Shown here: positions 18,528-27,608 of the stretch, piece by piece
How positions within the stretch are numbered: position 1 is the stretch's first letter
Layout: each line of letters begins with the position of its first letter
From: Pseudomonas yangonensis
GTDB taxonomy: Bacteria; Pseudomonadota; Gammaproteobacteria; Pseudomonadales; Pseudomonadaceae
Length of the DNA: 64,000 bases
Direction of reading: 5' to 3'
Assembly: GCF_009932725.1 (NCBI RefSeq)
Contig: NZ_BLJU01000003.1
Span: 186,001 to 250,000 of the forward strand
Notes under the pieces: model-generated
Databases searched by the model: none
Told to the model about the DNA's origin: nothing
What the model saw: the letters and a program-made list of their open reading frames with translations, nothing else
Program-made: the position numbers and the translations under genes

Positions 18528-19154
18528 TTAGAGCGCCTCGCGCTCCTTGGCGATCAGGTGGTCAGCCACCTGGAGGGTCTGCTGCGGACCACCAGCCGAG
18601 CCCAGGTCGAAGCGATACTTGCCGCCGACGATCATCACCGGTACGCCAGTGATCTGGTAGGCCATGGCCAGTTTCTTGGCCTTTTCCATCTGGCCTTTGA
18701 CGGCGAAGGAATTGAAGGTCTTGAGGAAGGCGTCGCGATCCACACCCTGAGTGGCGACGAAGTCGGCGAACTCTTCAGCCGAAGCCAGCTTCTTCTTCTC
18801 CTGGTGGATGGCGTTGAACACGGCGTCATGCACCTTGTGTTCGACCTTCATCATCTCCAGGGTGATGAATGCCTGGCCGTGCACGTTCCAGATGCCGCCG
18901 AACAGTGCCGGGACACGGACGAAATTAACGTCATCCGGGAGCTTCTCGACCCAGGGATTGAGCGTCGCCTCGAACTGATAGCAGTGCGGGCAGCCATACC
19001 AGAACAGCTCAACGACCTCGACCTTGCCGGGCTTGGACACCGGCACCGGGCTCTTCAGCTCCACATACTGCTGGCCGGCGACCGGTTCGGCATGGGCAGT
19101 AAGGCCGAACAGGCTGCTGAACGCCAGAGCGGCGCCGAGAATCAGGTTACGCAT
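18528..19154 (-). CDS. dsbA: DsbA, periplasmic thiol:disulfide oxidoreductase
   Basis: DsbA introduces disulfide bonds into exported proteins and is reoxidised by DsbB. The 208-residue protein has a signal peptide cut after AHA (about 22) and a thioredoxin fold with active site C55-P-H-C58 (FWYGCPHC). The cis-Pro loop is VTGVPVMIV. It is 19 bases upstream of the exonuclease gene on the same strand. The cytochrome c4/c5 genes upstream are separated from it by a terminator at 19255-19282. Confidence 0.95.
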   Translation of the reverse strand: MRNLILGAALAFSSLFGLTAHAEPVAGQQYVELKSPVPVSKPGKVEVVELFWYGCPHCYQFEATLNPWVEKLPDDVNFVRVPALFGGIWNVHGQAFITLEMMKVEHKVHDAVFNAIHQEKKKLASAEEFADFVATQGVDRDAFLKTFNSFAVKGQMEKAKKLAMAYQITGVPVMIVGGKYRFDLGSAGGPQQTLQVADHLIAKEREAL

Positions 19155-19254
19155 GGGGGTACTCCTTGGCTGGATAAGCTTCGCCCTGATGGCGTTTCGA
19201 GACTATGACTCGCTACCGCTGGGCCGGTTCCGCCCATTGTAGCCATGACGCATA

Positions 19255-19282
19255 CGAAAAAGGGCGGCCGAAGCCACCCTTT
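19255..19282 (-). terminator. Intrinsic terminator after cytochrome c4
   Basis: AAAGGGCGGC/GCCACCCTTT (19259-19268 and 19273-19282, one mismatch) with a CGAA loop forms a stem. On the minus strand it ends in five T. It lies 27 bases past the cytochrome c4 stop and separates that gene from dsbA. Confidence 0.8.
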
Positions 19283-19308
19283 GTCTTGCCAAAAGCAACG
19301 GCGGTCTA

Positions 19309-19914
19309 TCAGTGCAGACCCTGGATGAAGCTGGATACGGCTTCGATATCCTTGTTGCTCAGCTTGGCGGCGATGGCGCGCATGATCATCGCGTCGCCGT
19401 CGTTGGTACGGTTGCCTTCGCGGAAATCGGTCAGCTGCTTGGCCACGTACTGAGCGTGCTGGCCGCCCAGTTTGGGGAAGCCTGCCGCGGCCAGGCCAGC
19501 GCCATCAGGCGAATGGCAACCGGTGCAGGCCGGCATGCCCTCTTCCAGTTTGCCGCCGCGGAACAGCGCTTCACCGCGCTGGACCAGCTTGGGATCGGCA
19601 GCACCGACGCTCATCTTCTGACTGGCGAAGTATGCCGCGATGTCAGCCATGTCCTGGTCGCTGAGGTTGTCCAGCATGCCGGTCATCTCGACCACCGGAC
19701 GAACGCCGGACTTGATGTCGTGTAGCTGCTTGAGCAAGTAACGCTCGCCCTGACCGGCCAGCTTGGGGAAGTTAGGCGCAGGGCTGTTGCCATCGGCGCC
19801 ATGGCAGGCACCACAGACAGCGACTTTGCCCTGACCGGCTTCGGCATCGCCAGCAGCCTGAGCCACACCGGTGAGGCCCAGGGTCAACAGCAGACTCACG
19901 AGTACTTTGTTCAT
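19309..19914 (-). CDS. Cytochrome c4, diheme periplasmic electron carrier
   Basis: The 201-residue protein has a signal peptide (about 1-20) and two class I cytochrome c domains with heme sites C34-GA-C37-H38 and C130-TG-C133-H134. Later methionines (MTGM and MIMRA regions) are the likely axial ligands. It carries electrons to terminal oxidases, for instance the aa3 oxidase encoded further along or cbb3 oxidases. It is downstream of the cytochrome c5-like gene on the same strand, with a short palindromic element in the gap. Confidence 0.94.
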   Translation of the reverse strand: MNKVLVSLLLTLGLTGVAQAAGDAEAGQGKVAVCGACHGADGNSPAPNFPKLAGQGERYLLKQLHDIKSGVRPVVEMTGMLDNLSDQDMADIAAYFASQKMSVGAADPKLVQRGEALFRGGKLEEGMPACTGCHSPDGAGLAAAGFPKLGGQHAQYVAKQLTDFREGNRTNDGDAMIMRAIAAKLSNKDIEAVSSFIQGLH

Positions 19915-19954
19915 CAGCTAATCCAATTACGGCTAAGAGAGAAAGGGTTATAAG

Positions 19955-20001
19955 ACTGTTGAAAAACCAGCTGCCTCGCTTGGTTTTTCAACGGCCTGCT
20001 A
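19955..20001. repeat. Short palindromic element related to the one at 26545-26687
   Basis: GTTGAAAAACCA (19958-19969) and TGGTTTTTCAAC (19981-19992) are perfect 12-bp inverted repeats around an 11-base loop. The right side continues CGGCCTGCTA, the same end sequence as the longer element beside cyoE. It can form a hairpin between the c5-like and c4 genes and may trim or partly terminate the message. Confidence 0.7.
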
Positions 20002-20013
20002 TGGCCGGGTTGC

Positions 20014-20304
20014 TCATTCGGTCATCAGTTTGATGACCGCCTGGTAATCCTCGGCCGTACAGTCCATACACAGGCCGCGCGGCGGCATGGCATTCAAACC
20101 ATTGGTGACGCTCTGCACCAGTGTATCCATGCCCTTGGCCAGACGTGGTTCCCATGCGGCCTTGTCGCCCTTCTTGGGCGCCGTGGGAATCTGGCCGTTG
20201 TGGCATACACCACAGGAGCGGTCATACACAGCTTGCGGATCCTGTGCAGCATAGCCGTTCAAAGACAGGGTCATAACGGCAGCTGCAAGCAGCAGTTTCT
20301 TCAT
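20014..20304 (-). CDS. Small c5-type monoheme cytochrome c
   Basis: The 96-residue precursor has a signal peptide (about 1-20) and one heme site C31-GV-C34-H35. The NAMPPRG segment supplies the likely Met ligand, and the following C-x2-C pair (LCMDCT) is the disulfide typical of cytochrome c5. It is first in a two-cytochrome unit with cytochrome c4 and presumably carries electrons in the periplasm. Its start is 241 bp from the divergent engB start. Confidence 0.9.
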   Translation of the reverse strand: MKKLLLAAAVMTLSLNGYAAQDPQAVYDRSCGVCHNGQIPTAPKKGDKAAWEPRLAKGMDTLVQSVTNGLNAMPPRGLCMDCTAEDYQAVIKLMTE

Positions 20305-20545
20305 CAGATCAACCTCATCAGGGTGGAAGCGTCCTGCTTTCTAATGAGCAGAGATGTAATCGCTCCCGGCAATCGGGTTCCTGCGGGTGGGACAAAGCGC
20401 ACACAAAATCTGCGGCATTATATACTGGCGACGCTGAAACGGAAACGACGCCGCTTGCCGCGCCCCCGGGCGTGCAGCAGGTGCGCGGAAATGTCGCAAG
20501 CCCTCGAGCCGCTCAACAGAGTCGAGGCAACCACCGGATACCTCC

Positions 20546-21193
20546 ATGCTCCCGAAGAATCCCATCATCGGTCTGTGCCAGCAGGCCAGCTTCCTCATCA
20601 GTGCCGCCAAGGTCGACCAGTGTCCCGAGGACAGTGGGCTGGAAGTCGCCTTCGCCGGCCGCTCCAACGCGGGCAAGTCGAGCGCGCTGAACACCCTGAC
20701 CCATGCCAGCCTGGCGCGTACCTCGAAGACGCCGGGGCGCACGCAGCTGCTCAACTTCTTCCGCCTGGATGACGAACGCCGTCTGGTGGACCTTCCCGGC
20801 TACGGCTACGCCAAGGTGCCGATCCCGCTCAAGCAGCACTGGCAGAAGCATCTGGAAGCCTATCTGGGTAGTCGCGAGAGCCTGTGCGGGCTGGTGCTGA
20901 TGATGGATATCCGTCACCCGCTGACCGAGTTCGACTGCATGATGCTGGACTGGTCGGTGGCCAGCGGCATGCCGCTGCACATCTTGCTGACCAAGGCCGA
21001 CAAACTGGCCTTCGGCGCGGCGAAGAACGCACTGCTCAAGGTGCGTCAGGACATTCGCAAGCAGTGGGGCGAGGGCATCAGCATCCAGTTGTTCTCGGCG
21101 CCCAAGCGCATGGGCGTGGAAGAAGCGCAGATGGTGCTGGCCGGCTGGCTGGATCTGTTGCCGGAAGAGGATGAGGCAGCCCCAGAGGAATGA
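20546..21193 (+). CDS. engB: EngB (YihA/YsxC), ribosome-assembly GTPase
   Basis: EngB is an essential GTPase needed for 50S subunit assembly. The 215 residues show G1 [10 protein letters not shown]2/G3 with GRTQLLNFF and DLPGYGYA, G4 LTKADK and the G5 region SAPKRMG. The ATG at 20546 follows the GGATACCTCC stretch; upstream in-frame sequence is not like the family. An acidic tail (EEDEAAPEE) ends the protein. A terminator at 21402-21424 follows, and ErsA and polA converge from the other side, as in other gammaproteobacteria where an sRNA sits between engB and polA. Confidence 0.95.
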   Translation: MLPKNPIIGLCQQASFLISAAKVDQCPEDSGLEVAFAGRSNAGKSSALNTLTHASLARTSKTPGRTQLLNFFRLDDERRLVDLPGYGYAKVPIPLKQHWQKHLEAYLGSRESLCGLVLMMDIRHPLTEFDCMMLDWSVASGMPLHILLTKADKLAFGAAKNALLKVRQDIRKQWGEGISIQLFSAPKRMGVEEAQMVLAGWLDLLPEEDEAAPEE

Positions 21194-21428
21194 GTCGCGG
21201 GGCGCTATGCGCACCGAGATCGGAGGGCGTATTCGGTGCGCGCGGCGCACCCGACGGAGCTGCAGCAGCCCGTTTGGACGTGAAAGCGCATCACAAACGC
21301 CCTCTCCCGCCCTTCGGGCACCCTCGGCTTTGGCGTCCTGCGTCGCCCTACCTCCTGCATCCATGCAGTCGTCTCCCGCAAGCGGGAGAGGGTCATCAGA
21401 ATGCCGCTAGCGGCAGCTTTTTTTGGGC
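21194..21428. other. Gene-free stretch with palindromes after engB
   Basis: No credible gene is seen here. It holds CTCCCGC-AA-GCGGGAG (21373-21388), a short palindrome within CCCTCTCCCGC-type sequence that is also present in part at 21302-21311, which looks like a dispersed intergenic repeat. The engB terminator lies at its right end. Confidence 0.6.
21402..21424 (+). terminator. Intrinsic terminator of engB
   Basis: TGCCGCTAGCGGCA (21402-21415) is a perfect palindrome followed by GC and seven T on the plus strand (21418-21424). It lies back to back with the ErsA terminator, which runs the other way. Confidence 0.75.
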
Positions 21429-21557
21429 AAAAAAAACCCCGAGCTTCGTATGGGGAGGGAGAAGTTCGGGGTCCAAGGTCTGAACCGCTAGGGCGGGGTT
21501 CAGATGTCTGCCAACACTTAACACAACAAAGGAGCATGAAGGCCTCAGCGGCCATTC
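21429..21557 (-). ncRNA. ersA: ErsA, envelope-stress small RNA
   Basis: A transcript of about 129 nt is predicted from an AlgU-type promoter (21564-21591) to an intrinsic terminator. The terminator stem is CCCCGAACTTC/GAAGCTCGGGG (21471-21461 and 21447-21437, one mismatch), followed by eight T (21436-21429). An inner hairpin, TCTGAACC/GGTTCAGA, lies just upstream. The terminator loop is C-rich (TCCCTCCCC), as expected for a seed that pairs with ribosome binding sites. ErsA of P. aeruginosa is about 132 nt, lies between engB and polA and depends on sigma-22, so position, length, promoter class and orientation (same strand as polA) all agree. It regulates alginate/envelope and porin genes there. 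The 5' end is an estimate. Confidence 0.85.
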
Positions 21558-21563
21558 ATGAAC

Positions 21564-21591
21564 TCTGACCGGACGGGTTTGGGGAAAGTTC
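21564..21591 (-). promoter_or_regulatory. AlgU (sigma-22) promoter of ersA
   Basis: On the minus strand GAACTT (21591-21586), a 17-base spacer and TCAGA (21568-21564) match the AlgU/RpoE-type consensus GAACTT-N16/17-TCTGA with one change. The start would be 6-8 bases downstream, near 21557. Confidence 0.75.
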
Positions 21592-21691
21592 ATCGACGCC
21601 CTAAAAACCATTTGCCATAAGAAAGTGCCTTTTGATTCCTCAAACCCCTAAGCCAGAGCGGCCGCGGCTATACGCCGCGGCGCTGACTGGC

Positions 21692-24487
21692 TTAGTGCGC
21701 TTCGTCCCAATTGGTGCCAACGCCCACTTCCACCAGTAGCGGCACATCCAGATCGGCGGCACCACTCATCAGATGCCTGAGTTTGGCGCTGACCTCTTCG
21801 ACCAGTTCCTCCCGCACCTCAAGCACCAGTTCATCGTGCACCTGCAGGATGATACGCGCGTCGATGCCACTGTCCTGCAGCCAGCCGTCCACGGCAATCA
21901 TGGCGCGCTTGATGACGTCCGCCGCCGTGCCCTGCATCGGCGCGTTGATCGCCGCACGTTCGGCGCCCTTGCGCATGGCCTGGTTCTGCGCATGAATTTC
22001 CGGCAGGTACAGGCGACGCCCGTAGACCGTTTCCACATACCCCTGCTCGGCGGCCTGGGCGCGGGTGCGCTCCATATAGGCCAGCACGCCGGGATAGCGG
22101 GCGAAGTAACGGTCGATATAGGCCTGCGCCTCCTTGCGTTCGACGTCGATCTGCTTGGCCAGACCGAAGGCACTCATGCCGTAGATCAGGCCGAAGTTGA
22201 TGGCCTTGGCCTTGCGCCGCTGATCGCTGGTCACCTCCTCCAGCGCCACGCCGAACACTTCGGCGGCGGTAGCCTTGTGCACGTCCAGATCATCGCGGAA
22301 GGCAGTCAGCAGCCCTTCGTCCTTGGCCAGATGAGCCATGATGCGCAGCTCGATCTGCGAGTAGTCCGCCGCCATCAGCTTGTAGCCCTCGGGCGCGACG
22401 AAGGCCTGGCGGATGCGCCGTCCTTCGGCGGTGCGGATCGGGATGTTCTGCAGGTTCGGGTCGCTCGACGACAGCCGGCCAGTGGCAGCCACCGCCTGGT
22501 GGTAGCTGGTGTGGATGCGCCCGGTGCGCGGGTTGATCTGCTCCGGTAGCTTGTCGGTGTAGGTGCTCTTGAGCTTGCTCAGGGAGCGGTACTGCATCAG
22601 CACCTTGGGCAGCTCGTAGTCCTGCTCGGCCAGCTCGGCAAGTACCGCCTCGGCGGTGGAAGGCTGGCCCTTGGCGGTCTTGCTGATCACCGGGTAGCCA
22701 AGTTTCTCGTAGAGGATCACCCCGAGCTGCTTGGGTGAGGCCAGGTTGAATTCCTCGCCGGCAATTTCGAACGCCTTGCGTTCAAGCTCCACCAGTTTTT
22801 CGCCCAGTTCGACGCTCTGCTCGCCCAGCAGCTTGGCATCGACCAATGCACCGTTGCGCTCGATGCGCGCCAGCACCGGCACCAGCGGGATTTCGATCTC
22901 GCGCAGCACCTTGGCCAGGGGCGGCACCGCCTCGAGTCGGCCCCACAGTTCCTGGTGCAGGCGCAGGGTTACGTCGGCGTCCTCGGCAGCGTACGGGCCG
23001 GCCTGCTCCAAGGCGATCTGGTCGAAGGTCAGCTGCTTGGCGCCCCGGCCAGCGATGTCCTCGAAGCGAATGGTGCTGTGGCCCAGGTATTTAAGGGCCA
23101 GGCTGTCCATGTCGTGGCGCGTGGCGGTGGAATCGAGCACGTAGGATTCGAGCATGGTGTCGAAGGCCACACCCTGCACGGCGATCGGCGTGCTGGCATT
23201 GGCCAGAACGTTGATGTCGTACTTGGCGTGTTGGCCGACCTTGGCCTTGGCCGGGTCTTCGAGTATCGGTTTGAGCGCCTTGAGCACGGCGTCGCGGTCG
23301 AGCTGCTGCGGCACGCCCATATAGCTGTGCGCCAACGGCACGTAGGCGGCCTCGCCGGCCTTGACCGCGAAGGACAGACCGACCAGTTGCGCCTGCTGCG
23401 CGTCGATACTGGTGGTTTCGCTGTCGAACGCGATCAGCTCGGCCTGCTCCAGCTTTTTCAGCCAGGCGTCGAACTGTGCCTGCTCCAGCACCAGCTCGTA
23501 ATCGCCCGCGCCCATCGGCGGGGTCCCGGATGCTTGCTCGGCAGTCGGGCCGGCAGGCTCGGCGAACAGGTCGCCGGCCGGCACTGCGGCCTTGGCCGCC
23601 AATGCATGGTTCTGGCGCAGCAGTTCATCCAGCCAGTTCTTGAACTCCAGCTGGCCGTACAGCTCGACCAGAGCGGCCTGATCCGGCTCGCCGGGATGCA
23701 GCGAGTCGATCTCGATATTCAGCGGCACGTCGGTCTTGATGGTCGCCAGCTGATACGACAGATAGGCCATCTCGCGATGTTCTTCGAGCTTGGCCGGCAG
23801 ACTCTTGGCGCCGCGAATCGGCAGCTCGGGCACCTTGTCCAGGTTGGCGTAGAGCACGTCGAGACCGCCGCCAACACCGTTCAGCAGGCCCAGGGCGGTC
23901 TTTTCGCCGACGCCGGGCACGCCGGGGATGTTGTCGACCTTGTCGCCCATCAGCGCCAGGTAATCGATGATCAGCTCAGGGCCGACACCGAATTTCTCTT
24001 TTACGCCATCAATGTCGTAGACGCTTCCGGTCATGGTGTTGACCAGCGTAACGTGCGGGCAGACCAGCTGCGCCATATCCTTGTCGCCGGTCGAGATCAC
24101 CACGTTACGCCGCTCGCCGGCAGCCTTGCGGGCCAGAGTGCCGATCACGTCATCGGCCTCCACGCCCTCGACGCACAGCAGCGGCAGGCCCAGAGCGCGC
24201 ACGCTGGCGTGCAGCGGCTCGACCTGCACGCGCAACTCGTCCGGCATGGACGGGCGATTGGCCTTGTACTCGGCGAACAGCTCGTCGCGGAAGGTACCGC
24301 CCTTGGCGTCGAAAACCACGGCAAAGGGGCTGTCCGGGTACTGCTTGCGCAGGCTCTTGAGCATGTTCAGCACGCCCTTTACCGCTCCGGTGGGCATGCC
24401 CCTGGAGGTGGTCAGCGGCGGCAGGGCGTGGAAGGCACGGTACAGGTACGAGGAACCGTCGACCAGAACGAGGGGAGCTTGGCTCAT
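21692..24487 (-). CDS. polA: DNA polymerase I
   Basis: PolA fills gaps in repair and removes RNA primers. The 931-residue protein has the 5'-nuclease domain (about 1-290, with [12 protein letters not shown] and VPGVGEKTA), the 3'-5' exonuclease domain (about 345-535, motif I FDSETT with D and E present, and HAKYDINVL) and the polymerase domain (about 560-931, with ADYSQIELR, the O-helix [14 protein letters not shown] and motif C VHDELV). The exonuclease seems active. The frame extends upstream to 24547, but [13 protein letters not shown] at 24487 is the conserved start. It is divergent from a small exported-protein gene. Confidence 0.96.
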   Translation of the reverse strand: MSQAPLVLVDGSSYLYRAFHALPPLTTSRGMPTGAVKGVLNMLKSLRKQYPDSPFAVVFDAKGGTFRDELFAEYKANRPSMPDELRVQVEPLHASVRALGLPLLCVEGVEADDVIGTLARKAAGERRNVVISTGDKDMAQLVCPHVTLVNTMTGSVYDIDGVKEKFGVGPELIIDYLALMGDKVDNIPGVPGVGEKTALGLLNGVGGGLDVLYANLDKVPELPIRGAKSLPAKLEEHREMAYLSYQLATIKTDVPLNIEIDSLHPGEPDQAALVELYGQLEFKNWLDELLRQNHALAAKAAVPAGDLFAEPAGPTAEQASGTPPMGAGDYELVLEQAQFDAWLKKLEQAELIAFDSETTSIDAQQAQLVGLSFAVKAGEAAYVPLAHSYMGVPQQLDRDAVLKALKPILEDPAKAKVGQHAKYDINVLANASTPIAVQGVAFDTMLESYVLDSTATRHDMDSLALKYLGHSTIRFEDIAGRGAKQLTFDQIALEQAGPYAAEDADVTLRLHQELWGRLEAVPPLAKVLREIEIPLVPVLARIERNGALVDAKLLGEQSVELGEKLVELERKAFEIAGEEFNLASPKQLGVILYEKLGYPVISKTAKGQPSTAEAVLAELAEQDYELPKVLMQYRSLSKLKSTYTDKLPEQINPRTGRIHTSYHQAVAATGRLSSSDPNLQNIPIRTAEGRRIRQAFVAPEGYKLMAADYSQIELRIMAHLAKDEGLLTAFRDDLDVHKATAAEVFGVALEEVTSDQRRKAKAINFGLIYGMSAFGLAKQIDVERKEAQAYIDRYFARYPGVLAYMERTRAQAAEQGYVETVYGRRLYLPEIHAQNQAMRKGAERAAINAPMQGTAADVIKRAMIAVDGWLQDSGIDARIILQVHDELVLEVREELVEEVSAKLRHLMSGAADLDVPLLVEVGVGTNWDEAH

Positions 24488-24561
24488 GCGCGGGATCAAC
24501 CTTTTCGGCGGGTGCAGCGGTAGAATGGCTGCATCGGTGAATATCAAGGAGCAAGGTTATC

Positions 24562-24846
24562 ATGGGTACATTGAATCGCCTTTTGCTGGTCGGCCTGCTG
24601 GTCTGCGTTCCCCTCGCCGCGCATGCCGATGACCCGGTATCGGGCGACCCGGACGTGACCATCCGCCAGGAAGGCGACCGCACCATTCAGGAATACCGGG
24701 TCAATGGCTTCCTCTATGCCATCAAGGTCATCCCGAAGAACGGCAAGCCCTACTTCCTCGTTCGCGCCGATGGCAGCGACGGCAACTTCGTACGTTCGGA
24801 CGATCCGGACATGCTGATCCCATCATGGGAAATCTTTAGCTGGTAA
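24562..24846 (+). CDS. Small exported protein of the DUF2782 type
   Basis: The 94-residue protein has a signal peptide (about 1-22, AAHA-DD) and the conserved core VTIRQEGDRTIQEYRVNG followed by YAIKVIPKNGKPYFLV and IPSWEIFSW, which I associate with DUF2782. Function is unknown. AAGGAG lies upstream of the ATG. It precedes thrB by 16 bases on the same strand, an arrangement also found in P. aeruginosa. Confidence 0.8.
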   Translation: MGTLNRLLLVGLLVCVPLAAHADDPVSGDPDVTIRQEGDRTIQEYRVNGFLYAIKVIPKNGKPYFLVRADGSDGNFVRSDDPDMLIPSWEIFSW

Positions 24847-24862
24847 GCGATTAAGGTCTGAT

Positions 24863-25813
24863 ATGTCGGTATTCACCCCCCTGGAGCGTCATGAGCTCGA
24901 AGTCTTCCTGGCGCCCTACGGGCTTGGTCGGTTGCGCGATTTCCAGGGCATTGCTGCGGGCAGCGAAAACAGCAACTTCTTCGTCAGCCTGGAGCAGGGC
25001 GAATATGTCCTGACCCTGGTGGAGCGCGGCCCGGTGGCCGACCTGCCGTTCTTCATCGAACTGCTCGACGTACTCCACGATGCCGGTCTGCCGGTTCCCT
25101 ACGCCCTGCGCACGCAGGATGGCGAGGCACTGCGCAGCCTGGCGGAGAAACCGGCGCTGTTGCAGCCGCGGCTTTCCGGCAAGCATGTGCACGAGGCCAA
25201 CGCCCATCACTGCCAGGAAGTGGGTAGCCTGCTGGCGCGCATCCACCTGGCCACGCGTGATGCGCCGATCGAACGGCGCAGCGACCGCGGGCTGGACTGG
25301 ATGCTCGCCGAAGGTCCGAGCCAGGCACTGAAGCTCGACGAGCAGGCTTTGCCGCTGCTGCGGGATGCACTGGCCGAGATCGCCGAGTTGAAGCCTCGTA
25401 TCCTCGCCCTGCCAAGGGCGAACCTGCATGCCGACCTGTTCCGCGACAACGCGCTGTTCGACGGTAACCATCTGGCCGGGGTGATCGACTTCTACAACGC
25501 CTGCTCGGGGCCGATGCTCTACGACCTGGCCATCACCCTCAACGACTGGTGCTCGCACGAAGACGGCAGCCTCGATGGCGCTCGCGCCCGCGCGCTGCTC
25601 GGCTCCTACGCGGCTCTACGTCCGTTCAGCGCTGCAGAAGCCGAGCTCTGGCCGGCCATGCTGCGCGTGGCCTGCGTGCGCTTCTGGCTGTCGCGCCTGA
25701 TCGCCGCCGAATCCTTCGCCGGGCAGGAAGTGCTGATCCACGATCCGGCCGAATTCCAACGCCGCCTGGCGCAGCGTCAGCAGGTCGACCTGCCGCTGCC
25801 GTTCGCCTTGTAG
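24863..25813 (+). CDS. thrB: Homoserine kinase (ThrB, APH-like type)
   Basis: The enzyme phosphorylates homoserine in threonine synthesis. The 316 residues belong to the aminoglycoside-phosphotransferase-like family used by pseudomonads, not the GHMP family. Key motifs are GSENSNFFV (nucleotide loop), LPRANLHADLFRDN with catalytic Asp (HAD) and GVIDFYNACSGP (metal-binding Asp). The reading frame ends with TAG inside a dispersed inverted repeat (25810-25883). It is co-transcribed with the DUF2782 gene. Confidence 0.92.
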   Translation: MSVFTPLERHELEVFLAPYGLGRLRDFQGIAAGSENSNFFVSLEQGEYVLTLVERGPVADLPFFIELLDVLHDAGLPVPYALRTQDGEALRSLAEKPALLQPRLSGKHVHEANAHHCQEVGSLLARIHLATRDAPIERRSDRGLDWMLAEGPSQALKLDEQALPLLRDALAEIAELKPRILALPRANLHADLFRDNALFDGNHLAGVIDFYNACSGPMLYDLAITLNDWCSHEDGSLDGARARALLGSYAALRPFSAAEAELWPAMLRVACVRFWLSRLIAAESFAGQEVLIHDPAEFQRRLAQRQQVDLPLPFAL

Positions 25814-25883
25814 GGTGGATCAGGCTTCATCGATCCGGCATGGCGCACACTGCGGTGGATGAAAAGAGCGTCATCCACCCTAC
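25810..25883. repeat. Inverted repeat GTAGGGTGGAT...ATCCACCCTAC at the thrB end
   Basis: Perfect 11-bp arms (25810-25820 and 25873-25883) bound a 74-bp element of a type that is common between pseudomonad genes. The thrB stop codon TAG is part of the left arm, so the element abuts the gene with no spacer. Confidence 0.8.
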
Positions 25884-25901
25884 GCAGGCAGGGGCGTGCC
25901 G

Positions 25902-26534
25902 TTAGCTACCGGAAACCAGCCCCGGCAGTTGCTCGGCCAGCTTGGCATTGTTGATCGGCGCGCGGATGAAGCCGCGCTGGGTGCCATCCGGGCCGATGAT
26001 GACCAGATTGCCGCTGTGATCGACGGTGTAGTTTTCCTTGCTGGTATCGGCCGGGATGTAGGGGATGCTCACCGAGTTGGCGAACTTTTGCAGGGTTTCC
26101 TCTTCGCCAGTCAGGCCCTTGAAGCCCGCATTGAAGAAGCCCAGGTACTTGCTCAACTGCTCCGGGGTATCGCGGTGCGGGTCAACGCTGACCATCACTA
26201 CCTCGAGCCGCGCGCGCGTTTCCTCGGGCAATTGCGTCTGCAGCTGGCGCAGCTGGGCCAGGGTGGCCGGGCAGATGTCCGGGCAGAAGGTATAGCCGAA
26301 GAACAGCAGCTTCCAGTCGCCCTTGAGCTGATCGACCGCGACTTCCTTGCCGTCCTGATCGACCAGGGTCAGCGCCGGCAGGCTGCGGTTCTGCGGCAGC
26401 AGGACGATACCCGCATCGAGCAGCGCAGCCGGGTCGCCCTGGCTCTTGCTGCTCAGCACCTTGTTGACGGTTAGCCCCAGCACCAGGGCCACGATGGCGA
26501 CAAGAACGAAAACCGTTGTATGAGTACGCGTCAT
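25902..26534 (-). CDS. SCO1/SenC-family copper chaperone
   Basis: SCO proteins deliver copper to the CuA site of cytochrome c oxidase subunit II. The 210-residue protein has an N-terminal membrane anchor (about 6-26) and a thioredoxin-like periplasmic domain. The copper-binding C-x3-C is in TFCPDICPAT, and the conserved His is in TVDHSGN. The frame extends upstream to 26678, but that extension is coded by the repeat element, so the ATG at 26534 is preferred. It is the last gene of the heme A/oxidase assembly cluster and lies 151 bases past cyoE. Confidence 0.9.
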   Translation of the reverse strand: MTRTHTTVFVLVAIVALVLGLTVNKVLSSKSQGDPAALLDAGIVLLPQNRSLPALTLVDQDGKEVAVDQLKGDWKLLFFGYTFCPDICPATLAQLRQLQTQLPEETRARLEVVMVSVDPHRDTPEQLSKYLGFFNAGFKGLTGEEETLQKFANSVSIPYIPADTSKENYTVDHSGNLVIIGPDGTQRGFIRAPINNAKLAEQLPGLVSGS

Positions 26535-26544
26535 GAAACCCCTC

Positions 26545-26687
26545 AGCAAGCCGTTGAAAACTACCTGCGTTGCCATCGCAGCGTTAAAAACAGGCTCGGA
26601 CTGCTCATTTACAACTCGTAAACTCCGCGTCCTCGCCTGTTTTTGCCTTGCGCTGACTGCCTCGCCAACGTTTATCAACGGCCTGCT
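26545..26687. repeat. 143-bp TIR-bounded palindromic element (MITE-like)
   Basis: The ends AGCAAGCCGTTGA (26545-26557) and TCAACGGCCTGCT (26675-26687) are inverted repeats matching at 12 of 13 bases. Inside are nested arms AAAAACAGGC/GCCTGTTTTT and GGAC/GTCC. No transposase is coded. The same end sequence occurs at 19958-20001. The right end overlaps the TAG stop of cyoE (26686-26688). Confidence 0.75.
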
Positions 26688-27585
26688 AGATATTCAGCAG
26701 CAGGTAATGGTCCGCGAGTAGCGCGATAAACAGCAGGAACAGGTACCAGATACTGTACTTGAAGGTGTTGATCGCGGCGTGCGGTTTGCTGTCACGGTAC
26801 AGCACCCAGGCCCAGTGCAGGAAGCGGCCGCCCAGCAGCAAGGCGCAGACGAGGTACAGCGGGCCGCTCATGTGGATGGCGTAAGGCAGCAGGGTTACCG
26901 CGAACATCACCAGGGTATAGAGCAGGATATGCACCTTGGTGTAGTGCTCACCGTGGGTCACCGGCAGCATGGGGATGTCGGCCTTGGCGTATTCGGCCTT
27001 GCGGTGGATGGCCAGAGCCCAGAAGTGCGGTGGCGTCCAGGCGAAGATGATCAGCACCAGCAGCAGCGGCTCGGCACTCAGGTGGCCGGTGACTGCCACC
27101 CAACCCAGCAGCGGCGGCGCGGCACCAGCCAGGCCGCCGATGACGATGTTCTGCGGCGTGGCACGTTTGAGAAAGCCGGTGTAGATCACTGCGTAACCAA
27201 GTAGTGAAGCCAGCGTCAGCCAGGCGGCCAGTTCGTTGGTGAACAGCATCAGCAGGCTCATGCCGGCAATGGCCAGGGCCAGGGCGAAAGTCAGCGCAGC
27301 GACCGGCGAGACGCGCCCGGCCGTGACCGGACGCTTGTGCGTACGCGCCATGATCGAGTCGATGCGCCGGTCCACCACATGATTGACCGCAGCCGCCGCG
27401 CCTGCGCACAGGCCGATGCCGAGGTTGCCGAACAGCAGCACGGTCCAGGGTACGCCTGCACGGGTGGCGAGGAACATGCCGACCAGCGAGGTGATCAGCA
27501 TCAGCATCACCACCCGTGGCTTGGTCAGCTCCAGATAATCGCGCCAGGTGGCGCGTTCGGAGTGGGTGCGCAGCATTGTCGCCAT
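26686..27585 (-). CDS. cyoE: Protoheme IX farnesyltransferase (heme O synthase)
   Basis: The enzyme (CyoE/CtaB) transfers a farnesyl group to heme B to make heme O, the precursor of heme A. The 299-residue UbiA-family membrane protein has 7-9 helices. The prenyl-diphosphate binding motif is [19 protein letters not shown], and a second Asp-containing loop is [26 protein letters not shown]. It follows the heme A synthase gene by 23 bases in one assembly operon. The stop codon falls at the edge of the TIR element. Confidence 0.94.
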   Translation of the reverse strand: MATMLRTHSERATWRDYLELTKPRVVMLMLITSLVGMFLATRAGVPWTVLLFGNLGIGLCAGAAAAVNHVVDRRIDSIMARTHKRPVTAGRVSPVAALTFALALAIAGMSLLMLFTNELAAWLTLASLLGYAVIYTGFLKRATPQNIVIGGLAGAAPPLLGWVAVTGHLSAEPLLLVLIIFAWTPPHFWALAIHRKAEYAKADIPMLPVTHGEHYTKVHILLYTLVMFAVTLLPYAIHMSGPLYLVCALLLGGRFLHWAWVLYRDSKPHAAINTFKYSIWYLFLLFIALLADHYLLLNI

Positions 27586-27608
27586 GGCATTTCTCCCTGA
27601 TTCGTTAT

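Noticed and set aside
22955..24523. 522-aa plus-strand open frame
   Set aside because: It lies opposite polA and its composition is that of a codon-bias shadow.
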